In this document: piece after piece, positions 57,881 to 64,000 of the stretch
Numbering within the stretch: position 1 is the first letter of the stretch
How the letters are laid out: every line of letters starts with the position of its first letter
DNA from: JAATGA01 sp047605605
Lineage (GTDB): Bacteria; Pseudomonadota; Alphaproteobacteria; Rhodobacterales; Rhodobacteraceae
Reading direction: 5' to 3'
Assembly (NCBI GenBank): GCA_047605605.1
Contig: JASGFG010000007.1
Coordinates: 1 to 64,000 of the forward strand
DNA length: 64,000 nucleotides
Program-made: the position numbers and the translations under genes
The notes under the pieces: generated by a model
Told to the model about the DNA's origin: nothing
Seen by the model: only the letters and a program-made list of their open reading frames with translations
Database searches by the model: none

Positions 57881-58918
57881 ATGGGCGAGATCAACATCCG
57901 GGTCGAGGGGCGGGCAGGTCGTATCACCCTGACGCGCCCGCAGGCGCTCAACGCGCTGAGCTATCACATGTGCCGGGCGATCTCGGCGGCGCTGGACGAA
58001 TGGCGAGCCGATCCCGCCGTCACGTTGGTGGTCATTGATGCCGAGGGCGCGCGCGCCTTTTGCGCGGGCGGCGACGTGGCGGAAGTCTGGCAGGCCAGCA
58101 TGAGCGGCGATCCGGGCCTGGGCCGGGCGTTCTGGCGCGATGAATACCGCATGAACGCCAAGCTGGCGGAATATCCCAAGCCGGTCGTGTCGCTGATGCA
58201 GGGGTTCATCATGGGCGGCGGCGTGGGTCTTGGCTGTCATGTCCGGCATCGGGTCGTGGCCGAGACGGCGCAGGTCGCCATGCCCGAATCCGGCATCGGC
58301 CTGATCCCGGATGTGGGGGGCACGCTGCTTTTGTCGCGGGCGCCGGGGCGGCTTGGGGAATACCTGGGCCTGACGGCGGCGCGGCTGGGGCCGGACGATG
58401 CGATCCATGCGGGATTTGCCGACCATTTCATCCCGCAGGCCGAATGGCCGAACCTGATCGATCAGCTTTGCGCAACCGGCGATGTCGGGCTGCTTCGGGT
58501 TGCGGCGCAGCCCGTGGCCAAGGGCGAGCTGGCGCAGGCGGCGGCAGATCTGGATGCGGTGATGGAGGGGCGGGATGCCGCGGCCGTCCTTGCCGCGCTG
58601 GAGGTGCGAGGCGAGTCCTGGGCCGTCGACGGCGCACGGGCCATCCGCCGGAACTCTCCACTATCGATGGCAGCCACGCTTGCGCTTTTGCGGGGTCTGC
58701 CTGCGGGCGCCGACATACGGCAGGCCCTGCAACGCGAATACCGGTTCGTCTGGCGCGCGGCCGAACAGGGCCTGACCGACTTTCTGGAGGGGGTGCGGGC
58801 ACAGATCATCGACAAGGACCGTCGGCCCCGCTGGCGTCATGCCGCGGCGGGGGATGTGACCGCGGCCGAAGTCGAGGCGCTTCTGGCGCCGCTGGGGGCG
58901 GAGGATCTGACCTTCTGA
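57881..58918 (+). CDS. Enoyl-CoA hydratase/isomerase family, 3-hydroxyisobutyryl-CoA hydrolase type
   Basis: A 345-residue crotonase-fold enzyme. The oxyanion-hole segments are AFCAGGDVAEVW (near 60) and QGFIMGGGVGLGCHVRHRVV (near 105), followed by MPESGIGLIPDVGGTLLLSR. Length and the C-terminal HIBCH-type extension (FVWRAAEQGLTDFLEGVRAQ, IIDKDRRPRWRHA) match 3-hydroxyisobutyryl-CoA hydrolase of valine breakdown. The start ATG 57881 follows GGGGGGA; an upstream in-frame GTG at 57827 would add 18 non-conserved residues. It is unrelated to the flagellar genes before it. The gap of 79 bp contains no clear terminator. Confidence 0.87.
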   Translation: MGEINIRVEGRAGRITLTRPQALNALSYHMCRAISAALDEWRADPAVTLVVIDAEGARAFCAGGDVAEVWQASMSGDPGLGRAFWRDEYRMNAKLAEYPKPVVSLMQGFIMGGGVGLGCHVRHRVVAETAQVAMPESGIGLIPDVGGTLLLSRAPGRLGEYLGLTAARLGPDDAIHAGFADHFIPQAEWPNLIDQLCATGDVGLLRVAAQPVAKGELAQAAADLDAVMEGRDAAAVLAALEVRGESWAVDGARAIRRNSPLSMAATLALLRGLPAGADIRQALQREYRFVWRAAEQGLTDFLEGVRAQIIDKDRRPRWRHAAAGDVTAAEVEALLAPLGAEDLTF

Positions 58919-58921
58919 CGC

Positions 58922-59980
58922 TCAGGCGAAATCGAGCCGCATCCGGTGGCGCCAGTCCTGCCCCGGCCCGGCGAGAGAAGGCGGAAAGTCCGGCCGGTTC
59001 GGGGCGTCGGGGAACCCCTGCGGCTCTAGGCAGATCGCATCGCCCGCGCGATAGGCGACCCCGCCCTTGCCCACCGTCCGCCCGTCGAGGAAGTTGCCGG
59101 AATAGAATTGCAGCCCCGGCTGATCCGATAGGACGGTGAGCCTGCGCCCCGAGGCGGGATCGGCCAGAAGGGCGACCGGGCGAAAGCCCGCGCCATCCGG
59201 GCAGAGGCAATGATCATATCCGCGCCGACGCACCAACTGCGGGTCGGCGCTGCGCACCGTCTGGCCGATCCGCCGGGGGCGGAGAAAATCGAAGACCGTT
59301 CCGTCGACCGGCAGGGGCGGGCCTTCGGGGATGCCCGCATCGTCAACCGGCAGATAGCGCGAGGCGGGCAGCGTCAGGTGATGGTCCATCGCCGTGACGA
59401 TCCGTGCCGGATCGTCGATACCGCCGCCGAGATTGAAAAAGGCGTGGTTCGTCATGTTGACCGGGCAGGGGCGGTCGCATTCCGCGGTCATAATGATCTC
59501 CAGCCCGGTGGCCTCCAGCCGGTAGGTCACGCGGGCGGTCATCCGGCCCGGAAACCCCTGATCACCATCGGGGCTGATCAGGTCCAGCGTGACGAACGGG
59601 GCCGGACCCGCGCCGGTTTCCCTGACGGTCCAGTTGCGGCGGTCGAACCCTTCCGGCCCGCCGTGAAGGGCGTTCGGGCCGTCATTGGCGGGCACGGTGA
59701 AGGTTTCCCCGCCCAGGGTGAACCGCCCGCCCGCGATGCGGTTGCCGAACCGCCCGATGGTTGCGCCAAAGAAGCTGCGGGTGCCAAGATAGCCTTGCAG
59801 GTCGTCATGGCCCAGCACGCAATCCTCGATCCGCCCCTGTGCATCGGGGATTGCAAAGCCCTGGATCGCCGCGCCCAAGGTCAAGATCCGGGCCGTGACG
59901 CCGGACGGCTGCGCCAGTGCGATACATTCGACGGTCTCGCCCGAGGGCAGGGTGCCAAACGCGCTGCGGGTGGCGGTCAT
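58922..59980 (-). CDS. galM: Aldose 1-epimerase
   Basis: A 352-residue galactose mutarotase-type enzyme that interconverts alpha and beta sugar anomers. Motifs are ARILTLGAAIQGFAIPD, SFFGATIGRFGNRIAGGRFT, NDGPNALHGGPEGFDRRNW with the catalytic histidine, CDRPCPVNMTNHAFFNLGGG, RGYDHCLC, and the late ICLEPQGFPDAPNRPDFPPS holding the catalytic glutamate. ATG 59980 is preceded by AGGAGCCTACCG, a good ribosome site. It converges on the hydrolase gene with only three bases between the stops. Confidence 0.95.
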   Translation of the reverse strand: MTATRSAFGTLPSGETVECIALAQPSGVTARILTLGAAIQGFAIPDAQGRIEDCVLGHDDLQGYLGTRSFFGATIGRFGNRIAGGRFTLGGETFTVPANDGPNALHGGPEGFDRRNWTVRETGAGPAPFVTLDLISPDGDQGFPGRMTARVTYRLEATGLEIIMTAECDRPCPVNMTNHAFFNLGGGIDDPARIVTAMDHHLTLPASRYLPVDDAGIPEGPPLPVDGTVFDFLRPRRIGQTVRSADPQLVRRRGYDHCLCPDGAGFRPVALLADPASGRRLTVLSDQPGLQFYSGNFLDGRTVGKGGVAYRAGDAICLEPQGFPDAPNRPDFPPSLAGPGQDWRHRMRLDFA

Positions 59981-60134
59981 CGGTAGGCTCCTTTGCTGGG
60001 TCTTGGCTGAGCGCAGCAAAGCCGGTTCGATGGCCGGTCGCAAGGGGGCAATCGGCCAGGGGCAGGATGCAGCGGGGGCTGGCCCTTGCCGTCCTGCCGC
60101 GGCATGGTGGTTGCGACCAGATGGAGAGATTGCC

Positions 60135-61538
60135 ATGACCGCCCACCAGTCCCGCCGTGCCGATACCGCCGCAGCCATCGCCGGGCTGCGGGCCGCCTTC
60201 GGCGACCGGCTGTCGACCGCGCAGGCCGTCCGCGATCAGCATGGCAAGGACGTATCCTGGCACGAGACCATGGCGCCCGACGCCGTGGTTTTTGCCCGGA
60301 CCACGGCCGAGGTGCAGCAGGCGGTCGGCATCTGCGCGGCCCATGGCGTGCCGGTCATCCCCTTCGGCGTCGGCTCGTCGCTGGAGGGGCATATCGCGGC
60401 GCCCTTCGGTGGGGTCAGCATCGACCTGTCGGGCATGGACCGCATCCTGTCGGTCAATGCCGCCGATCTGGATGTGACGGTCGAGCCCGGCGTCACGCGC
60501 GAGGCTTTGAACGCCCATCTGCGCGACACCGGCCTGTTCTTTCCCATCGACCCGGGCGCGAATGCCTCGCTGGGCGGGATGGCGGCGACGCGCGCATCAG
60601 GCACCAATGCGGTGCGGTATGGCACGATGGCGCAGAATGTGCTGGCGCTGGAGGTGGTGCTGCCCGACGGCAGCCTGATCCGAACCGGCGGGCGGGCGCG
60701 AAAATCCAGCTCGGGCTATGACCTGACACATCTTTTCGTCGGATCGGAGGGGACGCTGGGCATCATCACTGCCGTCACCTTGCGTCTTTACGGCATCCCG
60801 GAGGAGGTCGCGGCCGCCGTCTGTGCCTTCGACACGCTGGAAGGTGCGATCCAGGCGACGATCGAGGCGATCCAGGCCGGTCTGCCGCTGGCACGGATCG
60901 AGCTTCTGGACGACATGGCGGTGCGCGGGGTGAACCTGCACTCGGGCCTTGGCCTGCCGGAAAAGCCCACGCTGTTTCTGGAGTTTCATGGCTCGCCTGC
61001 CGGGGTGGCCGAACAGACCGGGATGATGGCGGAAATCGCCGCGGGCAATGGCGCGGGCGATTTCCGCTGGGCCACCCGCGCCGAGGAACGCTCGGCCCTG
61101 TGGAAGGCCCGTCATCAGGCGCTTTACGCCGCCAAGGGTCTGCGTCCGGGTTCCGAGGCGTTCATCACCGATGTCTGCGTGCCGATTTCGGAAATGGCGG
61201 GCGCGGTCCTGTCCACGCAGGCCGACATTGCCGCCGCCGGACTGACCGCGCCGATCCTGGGCCATGTGGGCGACGGGAATTTCCATGTGATCTTCCTGCT
61301 GGACCCCGCGAATGGCGAAGAGCTGGAACGGGTCAAGGCAGTGAATGCCCGCATGGTCGACCGTGCGCTGGACCTTGGCGGCACCTGCACCGGCGAACAT
61401 GGGGTGGGGCTGGGCAAGAAGGCCTATATGCTGCGGGAACATGGGGCGGGGGCGGTTGCGGTCATGGCCGCGCTGAAACGCGCGGTCGATCCGCAGGGCC
61501 TGATGAACCCCGGCAAGATCTTTGATCAAACCCTGTAG
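60135..61538 (+). CDS. FAD-linked oxidase, D-lactate dehydrogenase (cytochrome) type
   Basis: A 467-residue flavoenzyme of the VAO/GlcD family. The PCMH FAD-binding domain has PVIPFGVGSSLEGHIAAPFG, FPIDPGANASLGGMAATRAS and GTNAVRYGTMAQNVLALEVV, then SSSGYDLTHLFVGSEGTLGI. The C-terminal domain carries GHVGDGNFHVIF and the TGEHGVGLGKKAYM glutamate-histidine pair. This is typical of LDHD/GlcD enzymes that oxidise D-2-hydroxy acids; D-lactate is the likely substrate and glycolate an alternative. ATG 60135 has GGAGAG upstream. The 3' end overlaps the convergent epimerase by 13 bp. Confidence 0.9.
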   Translation: MTAHQSRRADTAAAIAGLRAAFGDRLSTAQAVRDQHGKDVSWHETMAPDAVVFARTTAEVQQAVGICAAHGVPVIPFGVGSSLEGHIAAPFGGVSIDLSGMDRILSVNAADLDVTVEPGVTREALNAHLRDTGLFFPIDPGANASLGGMAATRASGTNAVRYGTMAQNVLALEVVLPDGSLIRTGGRARKSSSGYDLTHLFVGSEGTLGIITAVTLRLYGIPEEVAAAVCAFDTLEGAIQATIEAIQAGLPLARIELLDDMAVRGVNLHSGLGLPEKPTLFLEFHGSPAGVAEQTGMMAEIAAGNGAGDFRWATRAEERSALWKARHQALYAAKGLRPGSEAFITDVCVPISEMAGAVLSTQADIAAAGLTAPILGHVGDGNFHVIFLLDPANGEELERVKAVNARMVDRALDLGGTCTGEHGVGLGKKAYMLREHGAGAVAVMAALKRAVDPQGLMNPGKIFDQTL

Positions 61539-62521
61539 TAGTCCCGATACCAGCGGACGAAGCGCGCCACCCCTTCGCGAACGGGCGTTGCGGGGGCATA
61601 TCCGGTCAGGTCGTGCAGCAGTGTCGCATCGGCCCAGGTGGCGGGAACGTCGCCCTGCTGCATCGGCATCAGGTTGCGGATGGCGGGGCGGCCCACCTCG
61701 GCCTCGATCGCCTCGACGAAATCCAGAAGCCGTATCTTTTGCGAATTGCCGATATTGACCACGCGAAAGGGGGCGGCGGGCGAAAGGCTGTCGGCGGGGG
61801 AAACCGGCCCCTGCGGCACGGCGTCGATCAGCAGGCGGATGCCGCGCACCAGATCGTCGACATAGGTGAAATCCCGCCACATCTGCCCATGGTTGTAGAT
61901 GTCGATGGGCGTGCCTTCCAGAATGCCGCGGGTGAACTTGAACAGCGCCATGTCCGGCCGCCCCCATGGCCCGTAGACGGTAAAGAAGCGGAACATCGTC
62001 ACTGGCAGGGCATGGATATGCGCCCAGGCGTGACCCATCGCCTCGGTCGCCTTCTTGGTGGCGGCATAGATCGTCAGGGGGGTGTCGGCCTTGTCGGTCT
62101 CGCGGAAGGGCATCTCCTCGTTGGCGCCATAGACGGACGAGGTGGAAGCCATCAGCAGATGCCCCACCCCTGCGGCGCGCGCGGCCTCCATCACATTGAA
62201 GGTGCCGACGATATTGGCGTCGATATAGGCGCGCGGGTTCTCGATGCTGTAGCGGACCCCGGCCTGCGCGGCCAGATGAACGATCACCTCGGGGCGAAAG
62301 GCGGCGACTGCGGCCTGGAGGGCGGCATTGTCTTCCAGCATCGCCTCGGTCGCGGCAAAGCCGGGGGATTGCGCCAGCATCGCATGGCGGCGGCGTTTCA
62401 GCCCCACGTCGTAATAGTCGGTCATCCCGTCAAGGCCGTGGATCACATGGCCCTCGTCCAGCAGCAGCCGGGCAAGGTGATAACCGATGAAGCCTGCGGT
62501 GCCGGTGATGAAGATGCGCAT
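61526..62521 (-). CDS. NAD-dependent epimerase, UDP-glucuronate 4-epimerase type
   Basis: A 331-residue extended SDR. The nucleotide loop is GTAGFIG (residues 7-13). The substrate region has DGMTDYYDVGLKRRRHAMLA, typical of UDP-glucuronate epimerases, then HLAAQAGVRYSIENPRAYID, ASTSSVYGANEEMPF, and the catalytic YAATK (near 150). FRFFTVYGPWGRPDMALFKF follows. It supplies UDP-galacturonate for surface polysaccharides. ATG 62521 removes an eight-residue upstream extension that lacks family similarity. Its C-terminal end overlaps the convergent oxidase gene by 13 bp. Confidence 0.9.
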   Translation of the reverse strand: MRIFITGTAGFIGYHLARLLLDEGHVIHGLDGMTDYYDVGLKRRRHAMLAQSPGFAATEAMLEDNAALQAAVAAFRPEVIVHLAAQAGVRYSIENPRAYIDANIVGTFNVMEAARAAGVGHLLMASTSSVYGANEEMPFRETDKADTPLTIYAATKKATEAMGHAWAHIHALPVTMFRFFTVYGPWGRPDMALFKFTRGILEGTPIDIYNHGQMWRDFTYVDDLVRGIRLLIDAVPQGPVSPADSLSPAAPFRVVNIGNSQKIRLLDFVEAIEAEVGRPAIRNLMPMQQGDVPATWADATLLHDLTGYAPATPVREGVARFVRWYRDYYRV

Positions 62522-62632
62522 GGGCCGATCCTGAAGCGACTGCACCCGCCTAGACGGGAATGCCCGCCAAAGGCAACGCTTCCCGCCGGGCCGGATGCGT
62601 TTCGTTTGCCGGTGTGGCAGGATGGGCGGTCG

Positions 62633-64000
62633 CTAAAGCCCGCGGGCGGCGAGGGCGGCCCGCAGCCGGGCAAGGCCCGCCTCGTCCCAGCCTTCGGGCG
62701 ACAGCAGCGCCTGCCAGGCGCGCAGATAATCCCCGCCGGCATAGACATGCCCATGCCCCGCCGGCGTCGTGGTTGCGGTGATCACGTCAAAGCCCAGTTG
62801 CAGCAGGGTCACGACCGGCAGCCAGCGGAACTGCGGAATGACATCCGGGCCGCGCGGGGCGCGCATCCAGTCCGGTTCGCGCCACAGGGTCGAGGGCGCG
62901 AAGAACACGATCGGGTCCGAGGCATATTGCAGATAGACGATCCGCAGCGGCCCCCATTTCAGCCCCGCATCCGGCATCTCGGTCTGGTTCATGAACCGCA
63001 CGACGCTGCCATCGCGGAACCGCGGCAGCCAGGCGGGCGTGCCGGCGACACGGCCTGCGGTGATCTCGGCCCAGCTGCGGCTGGCGAAGGGCGGTCCGAC
63101 CCAGAGCGCCCCCTGATAGGGATCGGCGATCATGTCGTAGAAATCCGCCGACAGGTCCGAGTTCAGCGACCCGAGGCTGAGGCCGAAAAGATAGAGTTTC
63201 GGCCGATGCTCGGCCGGCAGCCCGTGCCAGTAGCCGTGAATTTCCGCGAATACCGCCCGCGCCGTTTCTGCGCCATAGTCGGGGTCCGCCAGCAGCGCCA
63301 GCCAGCTGGGCAGATAGGAATACTGCACCGAAATGGTCGCCACGTCGCCGCGGGTCAGCACCTCCAGCGGCAGCATGGCGGCGGGGTCCATCCAGCCGGT
63401 GCCGGTGGGCGTGGCGATGACCAGCGTGCCGCGGTCGAAGGCGCCGACGCGGATCGCCTCGTCCAGCGCCAGTTTCGCCAGCGCCCGCGGTCCATCGGCC
63501 GAGCCGAGGCCGGCATAGATGCGCAGCGGCTCTTTCGCGGGGGCGCCGGCGATGGCCGCTATCGCCGCGGCGTCCAGCGGGTCCAGCACGCGGTTGCGCC
63601 CTTCGGCCCCCAGCCCCTGCCAGGGGATCAGCGAGGCGGCGCTGCCCGTCTTCAACGGATCGGCGGGCGGGGCGGTTTCGGCGGGAATGGCGGCGTCGAC
63701 GGCGCGATAGCTGGCATCGAAGGCGGTAAAGGACCAGCGCACGATCAGGTCGTTGCCGACGAAGTTGAACAGCAGCACCGCCACCGCAAAGCCCACCAGC
63801 AGCGCCAGCCGTTCGGGCATGATCCGCGTCAACCGCCCGGCCACCACCATCATCGACCGCCGGAACAGCCGCCCCAGAAAGATCAGCGCCCCCGCCACCA
63901 CGGCCGAGACCACTGCGATCACCAGCGGCCGCGCGCTTTCGACGGCGGGCAGATCCATCGCCCGGTGCAGCGCATCCTGCCAGCCGGTGACGCGCGACAG
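62633..64000 (-). CDS. Alpha/beta-hydrolase family membrane protein (Abhydrolase_9 type), 5'-truncated
   Basis: At least 455 codons are visible; the frame stays open to the window edge, so the N-terminus is missing. Two hydrophobic helices near the visible start (LVIAVVSAVVAGALIFLGRL and ERLALLVGFAVAVLLFNFVG) anchor it. A cytosolic or periplasmic hydrolase domain follows with LRIYAGLGSADGPRALAKLA, LVIATPTGTGWMDPAAMLPL and VQYSYLPSWLALL. The nucleophile elbow is GLSLGS (serine near residue 265 of the visible part), followed by GALWVGPPFASRSW. The pattern fits the uncharacterised Abhydrolase_9 family. Substrate unknown. Confidence 0.8.
   Translation of the reverse strand: MSRVTGWQDALHRAMDLPAVESARPLVIAVVSAVVAGALIFLGRLFRRSMMVVAGRLTRIMPERLALLVGFAVAVLLFNFVGNDLIVRWSFTAFDASYRAVDAAIPAETAPPADPLKTGSAASLIPWQGLGAEGRNRVLDPLDAAAIAAIAGAPAKEPLRIYAGLGSADGPRALAKLALDEAIRVGAFDRGTLVIATPTGTGWMDPAAMLPLEVLTRGDVATISVQYSYLPSWLALLADPDYGAETARAVFAEIHGYWHGLPAEHRPKLYLFGLSLGSLNSDLSADFYDMIADPYQGALWVGPPFASRSWAEITAGRVAGTPAWLPRFRDGSVVRFMNQTEMPDAGLKWGPLRIVYLQYASDPIVFFAPSTLWREPDWMRAPRGPDVIPQFRWLPVVTLLQLGFDVITATTTPAGHGHVYAGGDYLRAWQALLSPEGWDEAGLARLRAALAARGL

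Overview
The window is GC-rich DNA with tight, often overlapping genes (many ATGA start/stop junctions). It almost certainly comes from an alphaproteobacterium of the Rhodobacterales (Rhodobacter/Paracoccus-like). The evidence is a Rhodobacter-type porin, the leuS-lptE-holA block with a DUF3576 lipoprotein in front, the FlaF/FlbT pair behind the flagellin, MotE, and a flagellar gene order of the alphaproteobacterial (fla2 / CtrA-controlled) kind. I saw no rRNA, tRNA, CRISPR array, insertion sequence or prophage.

Layout. 1-2.3 kb: the 3' end of an NAD-dependent oxidoreductase, a DAO-family FAD oxidoreductase and a LysR regulator. 2.4-13.7 kb: housekeeping genes (YggS-type PLP protein, porin with a strong terminator, DUF3576 lipoprotein, leuS-lptE-holA, a glutathione transferase, mscL, alanine dehydrogenase with a divergent Lrp/AsnC regulator, a NYN-domain protein, and a TetR gene with a small exported protein). 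13.9-18.1 kb: AEC carrier, S-formylglutathione hydrolase, YaiI-family protein, EamA exporter, ornithine cyclodeaminase-like protein. 18.3-24.7 kb: a complete dipeptide ABC importer (dppABCDF) ending in an aminotransferase. 24.8-26.6 kb: CnoX-like thioredoxin, LonN-domain protein and Trm112 protein. 26.6-32.8 kb (minus strand): a second complete peptide importer ending in an M19 dipeptidase.

32.95-57.8 kb is the main feature, a contiguous flagellar cluster built from divergent blocks. (a) fliK-flgD (minus) against a FlgJ-like rod protein and a FlgN-like protein (plus). (b) flagellin, flaF, flbT, DUF1217 protein. (c) fliI (minus) against flgB-flgC-fliE-fliQ-flgF-flgG-flgA-flgH-fliL-like (plus). 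(d) A minus-strand operon fliL, membrane coiled-coil protein, motE, motA, large periplasmic protein, lytic transglycosylase, flhA, fliR, flhB, FliJ-like protein, divergent from fliF-fliH-fliN-fliP (plus). Together they encode the MS ring, the export apparatus and its ATPase, rod, L-ring, hook-cap and hook-length factors, the stator A subunit and the filament. Hook (FlgE), hook-filament junction (FlgK/FlgL), P-ring (FlgI), MotB, FliG and FliM are absent, so a second flagellar locus is needed. Three flagellar intergenic regions carry paired TTAN half-sites 11 bp apart that resemble CtrA boxes.

57.9-64 kb returns to metabolism: an HIBCH-type enoyl-CoA hydratase/hydrolase, aldose 1-epimerase, FAD-linked D-lactate dehydrogenase-type oxidase, UDP-glucuronate 4-epimerase-like enzyme, and an alpha/beta-hydrolase membrane protein that runs off the window end.
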